Below, piece after piece: positions 1 to 7,322 of a stretch of DNA of 10,978 bases. Source of the DNA: Asparagopsis taxiformis (Eukaryota > Rhodophyta > Florideophyceae > Bonnemaisoniales > Bonnemaisoniaceae). The first letter of the stretch is position 1; the number at the start of each line of letters is the position of its first letter. The stretch is taken from positions 1 to 10,978 of the forward strand of contig JALQPE010001202.1 in NCBI GenBank assembly GCA_030407315.1, in the 5' to 3' direction. The notes under the pieces are model-generated. The model had not been told where the DNA came from and made no database searches. It saw nothing but the letters and a program-made list of their open reading frames with translations. A program made the position numbers and the translations under genes.

Positions 1-571
1 TGGTGAAGGCGGATGGTTGCGCTAAGTAGTTGATTCGTGGAGAGGTGTCTTCTTTTAATTGGTTAAAAGGCGAAAGTATTGATCTTTGGTTTGTCTTGTC
101 CAGTCCACAGTCAATTTGAATTTCGGGAATACTTACTGCTCCTAGTTTTCCAATTAATCTGTCAATAAGATGGTAGAGCCTGTTAGCTAAAAGATCAATA
201 GCTGGCTCCTTCAAACCTTTTAACTTCGATTGGTGATGAAAATGGTGGGCACAATTGTATCAGGAATGAAGGAGGTGCTATCCACTTCAAGAATAGCTAT
301 TGGGAAAGGCTCAGTCTGCCCCCGGTTTTATCAATATCGAAAAACTTAATATAGTTTGTTTGCTTTTAGCCCTTCCAGGTGTTCTTGCTCAGCAGTAGAA
401 AGTGCTAGTCTCGTTTGCCAATGGTAATAGGCTGGTGTGACTTTGGCAGTTTCTTTCTGCTTTGAAGTAGTAGTAGTGGATTGGCAGGCCCAACCTCCAA
501 AAAGGCAGAAAGAAAGTATGTTGATTATGTTAAAAATTTTTTCCGGAATATGCGTTATCTTTCTTTTGCAC
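1..571 (-). CDS. Conserved Bacteroidota lipoprotein with CDWT and LSATIRLHQ motifs, 3' end cut by the window edge
   Basis: The function is unknown to me. Read on the minus strand, the protein begins with a hydrophobic stretch (NIINILSFCLFGGWAC) ending in a Cys that fits a lipoprotein signal, then a Ser/Thr-rich linker. Next come YIKFFDID, FPIAILEVDS, TIFITNR, PEIQIDCDWT, DQYFRLL and, at the window edge, LSATIRLHQ. I recall these blocks from a conserved hypothetical lipoprotein of Bacteroidota. They lie in several frames: at least five single-base shifts are needed, near 348, 325, 232, 110 and 60. The one near 110 is an extra G inside TGTGAC that hides the CDWT motif. No ATG precedes the signal sequence in frame; a GTG ending at 571 joined across an A/T homopolymer is one option, so the start is uncertain. 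It is divergent from mltD. The family call is fairly sure, the ends are not. Confidence 0.6.
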
Positions 572-736
572 TTACAGAACTTAAGGTTTACAATAATTTA
601 GCAATTTTCGGTAAGTATTATCCCTATCCAACTTCCACGAATCTGACCTTTCCCTAAAAGTATTGAAGTAACTTTCCCGAAAAAGGCCCGTATAATAAGA
701 CCTGTTCTAAACCCTAAGAAACAATAATGAATCTTT

Positions 737-744
737 TATCTTTG
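737..744 (+). promoter_or_regulatory. Possible -7 element (TATCTTTG) for mltD
   Basis: TATCTTTG is an exact match to the Bacteroidota primary-sigma -7 consensus TAnnTTTG. It would start transcription near 751, shortly before the candidate mltD starts at 769 and 789. I see no TTG -33 element at the usual spacing, so this is a single-box match. Confidence 0.35.
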
Positions 745-768
745 ACCCGCTCAAATAACCCTGGCAAT

Positions 769-2202
769 ATGCAGCTTTTTACTCGACGATGCTTATCTCT
801 TTTGTTCTCTGGAGCATCTATTCTGTATCTGTCTCTGCCTATACTGATCCGACCACCCCAATTTTTGATGAAGAAGTAATCAAAGAACGCTTAGATACTT
901 TATCTGATGCGGTGGTGGCTCCAAAATATGTAACTGCGGTGAAGGGTTACCTGAAAGGGTATCTGGTAAGGAACCGCAAGAATTCGGAAAGAATTTTAGG
1001 AAGAACAGTTTTATACTTTCCATTTTTGAACATTACCTCAAGGAACACGGCTTGCCGGATGATCTAAAATACCTGGCAGTCGTTGAATCCGCATTGAAGC
1101 CAAGAGCGACCTCTCGCGTTGGCGCTGGAGGCCTATGGCAATTCATGCCAGCTACTGGCAAATCACTTGGATTAGATATTACTTCCCAAGTAGATGAACG
1201 TGGGATCCACATAAATCTACTGAGGCTGCTATGTTATATCTCAATAAGCAATACAAGCGATTTGATGATTGGGCATTGGCATTAGCTGCTTACAACTCTG
1301 GCTCTGGCAGAGTTCGGCGAGCTATCAAGAGAGGAAGAAGCAAAAATTTCTGGCGAATTCAGCGCTTTCTCCCTAGAGAAACACGCAATTATGTCCCTGC
1401 CTTTATTGCAGCGAATTACATGCTCAATTACTATGAAGAGCATGGATTAATGCCAGAATACCCAGATCTAGACGTTCAGATCACAGAAACCATTAAGATC
1501 TACAACTCGATGAGTTTCTATCGGGTCGCACAATTGACGGAACTACCCTTGGAAATAATAGAGGCTTTAAACCCTTCCTACAAGCGAGGCCGCATACCCA
1601 CACATGCTGAAGGTCACTTCTTGACGCTACCGAAAAGGGTAATGCCCGCAGTAAAGGATTTTTTGGAGGCGCAAAGACCAGATCATGCTTTTGATAGTAA
1701 TGTCTTTAGCAGTCCAGTTTTTGTCGAAGCTCCATCCAAGAAATATACCAATGCTAAATACATCAAGAGTGTATATGTAGTAAAGAAAGGGCAGACCTTG
1801 AGTTCAATTGCTAGAGAAGCGAGTGTGAGTGTACAGCAACTCAAGATGTGGAATAGACTTAGAGCTTCGGATATTCAGGCTGGACAAGAATTAATCTTGT
1901 ATTTCCCGAAATCTTTTAAACGATTTAGTCCAATTAAACCCGTACCGCTGGTCCAATCCATTCCTGGTATACCAATAGAGCAGCTGAAACATCAAGGCTT
2001 GAAAAACCCGACGCTTATCCATGCAGATCGGCGATTTGAGTACTATTATGTTACCCGAAAGGAAAAACCTTCAGCCATTGCAGATAAGATACCTGGCGTT
2101 AGTTATGTCAACCTCTTACTTCTAAATGGTTGGCAGAAAGATAAAGCGCTGAAGGCTGGGACTTTAGTCAAAATTCGACGAGTAGGAGGAGCCTCCGACT
2201 AG
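769..2202 (+). CDS. mltD: MltD-like membrane-bound lytic murein transglycosylase with LysM domains
   Basis: This enzyme cleaves the MurNAc-GlcNAc bond of peptidoglycan to give 1,6-anhydro products, acting in the periplasm. After a hydrophobic export signal comes a goose-lysozyme-like SLT domain: LAVVESALKP with the likely catalytic Glu, GAGGLWQFMPATG, DPHKSTEAAMLYL and ALAAYNSGSGRVRRA. The C-terminal half has a LysM repeat (YVVKKGQTLSSIAREA to AGQELIL, about 1774-1905) and two weaker LysM-like segments (about 1490-1650 and 2040-2180). Single-base losses near 1020 and 1203 split it into three frames; correcting them gives about 470 residues, normal for MltD. The start is unclear: ATG 789 gives a hydrophobic leader without basic residues, while ATG 769 (or 727) gives MQLFTRRCLSLLF, a more typical signal, but needs one more shift. 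It stands alone, followed by a terminator. Confidence 0.9.
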
Positions 2203-2223
2203 AGTGTAGGATTGCTTACCAAC

Positions 2224-2259
2224 AAAAAGAGCCGCTTCAAAAACGAAGCGGCTCTTTTT
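2224..2259 (+). terminator. Intrinsic terminator after mltD
   Basis: A perfect 15-bp inverted repeat (AAAAAGAGCCGCTTC and GAAGCGGCTCTTTTT) encloses a 6-nt loop and is followed by a T run. It lies 22 bases past the mltD stop codon. The A run on its left side means it could also stop transcripts arriving on the minus strand. Confidence 0.92.
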
Positions 2260-2819
2260 GTTTCTAAGGGCAATTCTCTTTCTCATACTGGCTAACATGC
2301 GAAGGTTAAGATTACAAATAACGCACCCCAATAGATAACTAGAGATCCGTTGAACATCTTATAGGTATTTGAAGATTAATTTTTTAAAAATTAAATTTTT
2401 TTCCACTTTACTACAATAAGCGTAGAACTTGCAGCGTTTCTTTTCTGATTTTACATAGTTAACAATTCCAATACTCCTAAAAGCGTTAACTATTGCACCT
2501 GAAATTTACTAATAACTAAACCTTCTTACCTAGCGAAGCAAAATTTTACAATTCAAGATTTTAATCCGACTCCCAAGAGAATTCCTGTTCAGGACAATCT
2601 ATGGAGTGCTAGGAGAAAACTACAGACCTTTTAGGAGGAAATTACACGAAAATAAATAAGGATTCAGGCTTTACTATGGTCAAACACGGTGTTGATAGGG
2701 GCATTTATTGCTGCCGTTGATACACTAAAGTTGAGACCTCCCCGCAAACCAGCAAGGCATAACCTAAGCAAAGCCACAAACATGGTCTCTTCATAGTCAA
2801 AAAATAATGTTCTCCCTGC
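2260..2819. other. Gene-free stretch, AT-rich, with weak inverted repeats
   Basis: I find no supportable gene here on either strand. Two small structures are visible. The first is the inverted repeat TTAATTTTT/AAAAATTAA at 2376-2394, which runs into a T tract and could be a weak terminator or bent DNA. The second is the 9-bp repeat ATAGTTAAC/GTTAACTAT at 2455-2463 and 2485-2493 with a 21-nt loop. A Shine-Dalgarno-like TAGGAGGA at 2632-2639 has no start codon at a useful distance. Confidence 0.5.
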
Positions 2820-3002
2820 TTAGAAGCTGTTTGAGTTTGGCTTTTGGAACTTATTATAGGCTTGTTTTTTGCCAATTGATCCCGATAATTATTGGGATGG
2901 GCTTTTTGAGGATAATAGCATGGCTATTAGCCGAAAAAAGCCAAAAGATGGCGAAAAAAGAGCCAGAACAAAACCACATTGTTAGACTCAAACAGCTTTT
3001 AA
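2820..3002. mobile_element. MITE-like non-coding element with 17-bp terminal inverted repeats
   Basis: The ends TTAGAAGCTGTTTGAGT (2820-2836) and ACTCAAACAGCTTTTAA (2986-3002) are inverted copies matching at 16 of 17 positions. The 183-bp unit also holds a near-perfect palindrome at 2879-2898 (ATCCC, then ATAATTAT, then GGGAT) and a 7-bp stem with a 3-nt loop at 2913-2929 (TAATAGC/GCTATTA). Both strands carry short open frames across it, but these look like by-products of the symmetry. Small size, terminal repeats, no transposase and location in a gene-free gap fit a miniature transposable element. No clear target duplication is visible, and copy number cannot be judged from one window. It could instead be a structured repeat of another kind. 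Confidence 0.5.
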
Positions 3003-3037
3003 AGCCACAATCCCTTTTTCGAAAACCAAATATTGGT

Positions 3038-3077
3038 CCCCAATGACCACTTGAAGACCCCGATGACAATTTGAAAA
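3038..3077. repeat. Two tandem 20-bp direct repeats
   Basis: CCCCAATGACCACTTGAAGA is followed at once by CCCCGATGACAATTTGAAAA; 16 of 20 positions agree. Arrays of about 20-bp repeats are known at the ends of IS21-family elements, where transposase binds, so this may be an IS21 end remnant. That link is inference: no istA or istB coding sequence is seen beside it. Confidence 0.5.
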
Positions 3078-3106
3078 CTGATGGTCCACAAAGGGCCATC
3101 TTCTTT

Positions 3107-3206
3107 TGCCCATTGAGAGAGTAGTTTGAACCATCAGCGGCGGTGAGGAGGCTTAAGGGCACAAGCCCCTGCCGCTGCGTTTTTCAACTGCTGCTCTCAA
3201 TGGGCA
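3107..3206. repeat. Nested 100-nt stem-loop with four stacked inverted repeats
   Basis: The outer stem is a perfect 13-bp repeat (TGCCCATTGAGAG at 3107-3119 with CTCTCAATGGGCA at 3194-3206). Inside it, in order, are TTGAA/TTCAA (3126-3130 with 3183-3187), CAGCGGC/GCCGCTG (3135-3141 with 3171-3177) and GGCTT/AAGCC (3150-3154 with 3163-3167). All four pair around one centre, so a single strand could fold into one long interrupted hairpin. It lacks the T run of a terminator. It may be a structured RNA, a mobile-element end or an extragenic palindromic repeat; the sequence does not decide. Confidence 0.65.
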
Positions 3207-3304
3207 TCTCTTTTCTTTCCTTTGGCTGTTTTGGTCATAGTTGCAGCCCTTTTACCTCGCTTTCTGTCTTTCGTCACCTGATATTTTCCAGTTGTACCTT
3301 TATT

Positions 3305-3364
3305 CTTTGGCGTCGGTTGCCATTATTGTTTCTTTTAGCTACTTTTGGAAAGAAGCCGCCAAAG
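3305..3364. repeat. Inverted repeat upstream of the DUF937 gene
   Basis: CTTTGGCG (3305-3312) and CGCCAAAG (3357-3364) form a perfect 8-bp inverted repeat around about 44 bases. It continues the hairpin-rich run that begins at 2820. It ends just before the likely DUF937 promoter, so it could act as an upstream boundary. A 5-bp pair GGCTG/CAGCC (3224-3228 with 3244-3248) lies between it and the large stem-loop. Confidence 0.45.
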
Positions 3365-3368
3365 GTAA

Positions 3369-3398
3369 TTGCGTATTCTGATTTCACTATTACTTTTA
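3369..3398 (+). promoter_or_regulatory. Candidate promoter for the DUF937 gene
   Basis: TTG at 3369-3371 and TACTTTTA at 3391-3398 are 19 bases apart. This matches the Bacteroidota pattern of a TTG -33 box and a TAnnTTTG -7 box, with one mismatch in the last base. The start codon at 3441 is about 43 bases downstream. Confidence 0.35.
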
Positions 3399-3440
3399 GC
3401 GTATAACCCACAAAATTCTTCATTAAAAATTCATTTGGGT

Positions 3441-4066
3441 ATGGATATTATGGATTTACTTCAGGGCCAATTATCTGATGGCGTATTGGACCAACTTACC
3501 AAGCAGATTGGTGCTAATGACAAGCAACAAACTGCGGCAGCTACTGCTGGGATTATGAATACACTCGTTGGTGCTTTGGCAAAAAATGCCTCAAATCCTG
3601 AAGGTGCGCAGTCTCTTAGCAATGCTTTGGATCGTGACCATGATGGTAGCGTTCTTACAGACCTAATGGGAATGTTCACTGGTGGTGGACAGGCTCAGCA
3701 GCAAAATAGCAGAGCGATGAATGGCTCCGGTATTTTGAATCACATCTAGGTGATCGTCAAGGTGGAGCTATCGATATGATCAGCAAACTTAGCGGCCTAG
3801 ATTCAGGCAAGACAGGAAATTTGATGACGATGCTAGCTCCTCTACTAATGGGAGCCCTAGTAAAACTAAGCGTCAGCAAGGACTAGATGTTGGTGGATTA
3901 GCTGGACTACTTTCTGGAACAGTTACGCAGCAACGTCAGTCGCAGCAGAATCCTACTATGGGATTGTTACTAAATTCTTGATGCCGATGGTGATGGTAGT
4001 ATTGCCGATGATGTGGCAAATATTGGCATGAAGCTTTTAGGCGGTTTGTTTGGCCGTAAGAAGTAG
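3441..4066 (+). CDS. DUF937 family protein with two EF-hand-like loops
   Basis: The biochemical role of this family is not established. The protein starts MDIMDLLQGQLSDGVLDQL, followed by an Ala-rich helical repeat (QQTAAATAGIMNTLVGALAKNA). Then come a calcium-loop-like segment DRDHDGSVLTDLMGMF, a Gly/Gln linker, ILGDRQGGAIDMISKLSGLD, LAPLLMGALVKTKRQQG, a second loop ILDADGDGSIADDV, and a Gly-rich Lys-ended tail GLFGRKK. The DxDxDGS loops resemble EF-hands, but metal binding is inference. Three single-base losses (near 3750, 3862 and 3975) break it; corrected, it is about 209 residues. I chose ATG 3441 because the open frame extending upstream to 3369 translates repeat DNA; ATG 3450 is the alternative. 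It has a terminator of its own and is convergent with tatA. Confidence 0.85.
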
Positions 4067-4113
4067 TAAGATCATTGTGCTGCTCAACACAGAATGAGTA
4101 GCTTGTAAAATAC

Positions 4114-4173
4114 AAAGGAGTCATTCCGGCAAGAAAGTGTTAAACTGACTTGTGTGGAATGACTCCTTTTTTG
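4114..4173 (+). terminator. Intrinsic terminator after the DUF937 gene
   Basis: AAAGGAGTCATTCC (4114-4127) and GGAATGACTCCTTT (4156-4169) are perfect 14-bp inverted copies followed by a T run. Inside them, CAAG and CTTG can extend the stem. It lies 48 bases past the DUF937 stop, in the convergent gap before the end of tatA. A further 6-bp repeat CACCCG/CGGGTG (4216-4221 with 4238-4243) lies between it and tatA without a T run. Confidence 0.85.
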
Positions 4174-4277
4174 CGAGTTGTTTGTAAAGTTGATATACGG
4201 ATTGAAAGCCGAAGCCACCCGCACAACTTCAGGATGACGGGTGAGATAAAGGATTATAGCCCTTCTATATAAAAACC

Positions 4278-4489
4278 TTAAGCGTTTTCTTTCTCTTTTG
4301 CCTCCGCCTCTTTGATTCCTTCTTTCAACTCACTTTCGATGGTAGATCGAGCCGTGTTAAATTCACGGATTCCTTTACCAATCCCTTTCATCAACTCAGG
4401 AATTTTCTTCCCCCGAATAACAAAAGGATCGCAAAGAAAATCACCAACATCTCTGGTCCTAAAAAATTGAATAGCAATAAAGCTTTCAT
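4278..4489 (-). CDS. tatA: Sec-independent protein translocase subunit TatA (TatA/E family)
   Basis: TatA forms the pore-like part of the twin-arginine export system, which moves folded proteins across the inner membrane. The protein starts MKALLLFNFLGPEMLVIFF, a single membrane helix with the conserved GPEML entry. The hinge LLLFGGKKIPEL follows, then an amphipathic helix (MKGIGKGIREFNTA) and a Lys/Glu-rich acidic tail ending KEKENA. One base is missing in the G run at about 4410; with it restored the length is 70 residues, typical for TatA. A frame open further upstream to 4591 is not used: the -7 promoter element lies inside it, and TatA should begin with the helix. tatC is not in the window. 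Confidence 0.92.
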
Positions 4490-4512
4490 ATTTCTGTTTT
4501 TTTTATGATTTA

Positions 4513-4520
4513 CAAAAGTA
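4513..4520 (-). promoter_or_regulatory. -7 promoter element (TACTTTTG) for tatA
   Basis: On the minus strand this reads TACTTTTG, an exact TAnnTTTG match, 23 bases before the tatA ATG. A short leader of under 20 nt is implied. No convincing TTG -33 box is seen. Confidence 0.6.
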
Positions 4521-4624
4521 AGAACTTCGGCAGATATTGATAGGGCATATTTACGCTTGGCCCCGAAAATCTTGCCTTTTATGCTTAGCAAATATATAAG
4601 CTAACGATATTTTATGGCTTTTCC

Positions 4625-5573
4625 CTACTTTTTGAGCCCGATTTCCCGCAATCTTTCATCCAGGTATTCTCCCGCCGTAATGGGTTCATAGGCCAAGGAT
4701 TTGCTTCATCCACACATTTATCTAAACAAGTAAGGTCCATATCACCTTTTGGATGTAAGAAAAATGGAATAGAAAGTCTAGGTAAATGCCATTCTTCTTT
4801 TGGTGGATTTACCACTCTATGTGTGGTAGATTTTAAATAGTTATTTGTCAATCTTTGTAGCAATACCCCTACATTGATCACAATCTCATCTTCCTCGGGC
4901 ATAATATTTACCCATTCTTCCTCCATATTAAACAACTGAAGGCCTCCAGCAGAAGCACCTACCATAAGGTGATCAAGTTGATGTCTTCGTGTTGCTCCGC
5001 TCTAATGGCAGACTCTGGCGCTACTGTGATCGGAGGATAATGGATAGCACGCAAGATACTATTGCCATCCTCAATCTTATTATCGAAATATGATTCTCCT
5101 AGCTCCAAGTGAATGGCGATCGCGCGCAAAAGCGCGCCACCGGCTTTCTCAAAAGCCTGGTATAATTCTATTCCTGTTTGAGTAAAAGCGGGTGCTTCGG
5201 CAATGTGAACATTTGATGGATACTGGTCAGCAGCTGGATGGTCATCTCCTACCTCTTGGCCGATCTGGAAAAACTCTTTGAGATCTGCTACTTCAGATTG
5301 TTTTGCATGTTCTTTACCAAAAGAAGTATATCCCCGCTGTCCTGCCATTCCTGGCACCTCATATTTCCGTTTCACTCCTGTTGGCATGGCAAAAAAGCCC
5401 TTAGAACTGGCGTAAAATCGTTCAATTAGTTCCTTGGGATACCGTGATTGATGACTCCCACAAATCCATTTCGTGGAAAGCGTTACCCAATTCTTTCACG
5501 AATGAGGTTCTTTCTTCAGCATTGCCATCCGTAAATTTGGAAAGGTCAACAACGGGAATCGTTCTTTTCTCAT
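4625..5573 (-). CDS. Isopenicillin N synthase-like Fe(II)/2-oxoglutarate-dependent oxygenase
   Basis: A soluble non-haem iron oxygenase of the DIOX_N plus 2OG-FeII_Oxy architecture; the substrate is unknown. The N-terminal domain shows TIPVVDLSKF, GFVGVINHG and KGFFAMP, then RGYTSFGKEHAKQ and DLKEFFQIGQEV. The catalytic core shows AEQHEDINLITL (His and Asp iron ligands of the HxD motif), STTHRVVNPP (distal His) and RLSIPFF (the RxS co-substrate motif). The end is EYLDERLREIGLKK. At least five single-base losses occur, near 5475, 5450-5415, 4967 and 4690. Corrected, the length is about 316 residues, normal for the family. The segment VGVLLQRLTN differs from the usual VGDMLQRLTN. The start is uncertain because ATG 5573 is out of frame with the first motif. 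It lies 135 bases upstream of tatA on the same strand, but a separate tatA promoter makes an operon unlikely. Confidence 0.88.
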
Positions 5574-5691
5574 ACAACTTATGTTTTTGTTTGATAGGGG
5601 TAGCCTGGGGTGATAGGGACGCTAAAGTATAGCTGTCAGCCTAAGTATTTGGCCAACCTCATTTATTTGGTTTTGTAAATTGAATTTACGA

Positions 5692-5699
5692 CAAAAATA
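5692..5699 (-). promoter_or_regulatory. -7 promoter element (TATTTTTG) for the oxygenase gene
   Basis: The minus strand reads TATTTTTG, an exact TAnnTTTG match, about 120 bases before the chosen start. That implies a leader of about 110 nt, or a true start further upstream than 5573. No TTG -33 box at the usual spacing is evident. Confidence 0.4.
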
Positions 5700-5849
5700 G
5701 GATTTAGTCTACAAGATATATTGGGGCAAGCTAACCTAGTTGTTGCTAGATCAGGACTTTTACAATTTTTTACTTTCTGCTTTGTCGACTAAAGGGCAAA
5801 ATAGCTTCTTAGTATTCTTACCACTGTGCAAAAATCTAGCCAGATACAT

Positions 5850-6015
5850 TAGACTTCATTCTGAAATGGTTTTATAGTATCATGAAGATGAATTTTGTGA
5901 CTGACCAAGGCAGGCCCGGACCCTAATAGCCCTAGCTCTTAAGGGGAGGACCGAACGCAGAGCAGTCGCAATAGGCACTTCTTGAAGCATACAAATTATT
6001 TTAGAATGAAGTCTA
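5850..6015. mobile_element. Second small element with 18-bp terminal inverted repeats
   Basis: TAGACTTCATTCTGAAAT (5850-5867) and its inverted copy at 5998-6015 agree at 17 of 18 positions, the first 13 perfectly. The 166-bp unit has no coding frame. Both ends begin and end with TA, so the ends could also be read as GACTTC to GAAGTC flanked by duplicated TA, the target preference of IS630 and mariner-type elements. That assignment is inference, and a structured RNA or regulatory site remains possible. Its ends are unrelated to those of the element at 2820-3002. Confidence 0.5.
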
Positions 6016-6079
6016 TTAATCACATCAGTATGTGACGAGCTTCGACAATTTCTACTTATTCCTCGCGGAAGTATCTACG

Positions 6080-7120
6080 TCAACGCCGTGGACGATATTT
6101 AGATTCATCCAGTAAAAGTTGCGCATCCTTCATGTTGATCAAAGCCTCTATACTTGTTTCCGGATGACGTTGCATATAACGTTTAACAATTGGAGGCCCA
6201 TCCAGTTGCCTGTTCTGCCAGGAGCTTCCGCTGGCATATCGGTTGGTCCGGTAGGACTGTACTCCACGAGTTTGCGGATTTTGCGGAACTCGCTAGAATA
6301 TAAGAGTTCATTTTCCACAAATGAGACCAGATATTAAACTCATTTTCCTTTAACCACTGGACCTGAATAGGCGTCATTTCCATGATTACTGAATCGGGCG
6401 CATGGGGCAATAATAGTTCTCGGAGGAACAATTTTTTACCATTGTGGACCATTAAATCCAATAGCCTTTCGCCAGGGCTTGGACCAATATGATCTTCAAT
6501 GAGCGGTTGCAAGGTTTTTGAAACCAGATGATCTCGATTGTATGTCCGGACCATATAGTCCGAGAAGTTAGGGTTCTGCGGATTGTATTTCCAATAGGGG
6601 TAGTCTGCTCCTAGAAAGAAGTCTAGCCCAATAGCTAAAGCCTGTTCGGGGTAGATAAAAGCAGCAATAGAATATTCAGAAATAAAAGTGGTAAAGGATG
6701 GAAGTTCGGCATTAGGGAAGTAGTAACGATAGAACTGCATAGCTTGTTCCAGCTCTTGTTCAATATCCGAAATATCCTGAAAGATCACCTGCGTTGTATC
6801 ATAGAGGTGAGTCAAGCCCGGGTGACTGAGAAAGCCATCCATATAAGGGAGGTGCCCTTCGGGCGCAATTTCGGGGTTTTTCGATCCCAGCACAAAATTA
6901 AAGTATACCTCACTGAAAGCAGGAAACTGCTGTTCCAGTTGAGCCAAACCCGTCTCAAGTTGCTCCATATCCAGGCTAAAAAGAGCCTGTTCGAATCGAT
7001 CAATATTGATATCTACCTCAATATCTGAGACATCCGGATGTTTTTCCGGCTTTCGGAAACGCATGCATTTAGAATCAATAATAAAACTAGGGCTATTCCG
7101 AGATTAACTTTTTGCGTCAT
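6080..7120 (-). CDS. gldB: GldB-type gliding-motility-associated lipoprotein
   Basis: GldB is an envelope lipoprotein required for gliding in Flavobacterium; homologues also occur in non-gliding Bacteroidota, so motility cannot be concluded. The leader MTQKVNLGIALVLLLILNAC ends in a lipobox Cys. Then come EVDINIDRFEQALFSLD, an acidic helical segment, QFYRYYFPNAELPSFTTF, ALAIGLDFFLGADYPYW, LLDLMVHNGKKLFLRELLLP, QVQWLKENEFNIWSH, MPAEAPGRTGNWMGLQIVKR and LLDESKYRPRR. This order matches the family. Three single-base losses (near 7073, 6318 and 6190) remove the signal peptide and the C-terminus from the longest open frame; corrected, the length is about 346 residues. The start at 7120 is chosen because it gives the lipoprotein signal. 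The expected partner gldC is not adjacent. It is divergent from the beta-barrel gene. Confidence 0.85.
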
Positions 7121-7190
7121 TTAGCATCTTAAATTGCACCAGATTGAATATTCTGGTAACTAAAAAATTAAATATTAAGGTCACAAGCCA

Positions 7191-7198
7191 TACCTTTG
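7191..7198 (+). promoter_or_regulatory. -7 promoter element (TACCTTTG) for the beta-barrel gene
   Basis: TACCTTTG followed by C is an exact match to TAnnTTTG in the gldB/beta-barrel divergent gap. Transcription would start near 7205, leaving a leader of about 118 nt before the ATG at 7323. A long untranslated leader like this could hold regulation, but no known motif is visible. Confidence 0.55.
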
Positions 7199-7322
7199 CC
7201 TCATCCCTTGTAATCGCTTCCGTTACTGTATCCTAAAAGTATCGTCCAAATACAACAGGAAAATAATAAGCACAGTTTTGTAGTTTAATACAGAGCTTGC
7301 TCTTGAATCAAAAAACTGCATA

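Larger units (their letters stand above)
5574..6079. other. Gene-free gap between the oxygenase and gldB-like genes
   Basis: No open frame here resembles a protein on either strand. It contains the likely oxygenase promoter and a 166-bp element bounded by inverted repeats, both listed separately. The rest shows no hairpin with a T run that could terminate the gldB-like gene. Confidence 0.5.

Noticed and set aside
2632..2639. Shine-Dalgarno-like TAGGAGGA
   Set aside because: No start codon at the right distance, no downstream ORF, and this phylum rarely uses such sites.
2663..2783. Short segment that on the minus strand resembles an SRPBCC motif (INAPINTVFDHS)
   Set aside because: Only about 12 residues resemble the family; neither side continues the fold in any frame, and the opposite strand gives an equally plausible hydrophobic peptide.
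2807..3046. Open frame of 79 codons (plus) starting MFSLLRSCLSLAF
   Set aside because: It runs straight through the terminal inverted repeats and palindromes of the 2820-3002 element; the hydrophobic look comes from the repeat composition and no family is recognisable.
2854..3162. Open frame of 102 codons on the minus strand
   Set aside because: It crosses three unrelated repeat structures and resembles no known protein; open frames on both strands are expected of symmetrical DNA.
3143..3406. Open frame of 87 codons (plus) with hydrophobic residues
   Set aside because: It begins inside the stem-loop and ends in the DUF937 promoter; Phe/Leu/Cys-rich by composition, no motif, no start signal.
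4490..4591. N-terminal extension of TatA in the open frame
   Set aside because: It would put the promoter element inside the gene and add 34 residues before a helix that starts the protein in this family.
6744..7028. Open frame of 94 codons on the plus strand
   Set aside because: It is the antisense shadow of the gldB-like gene, which has clear family motifs on the minus strand.
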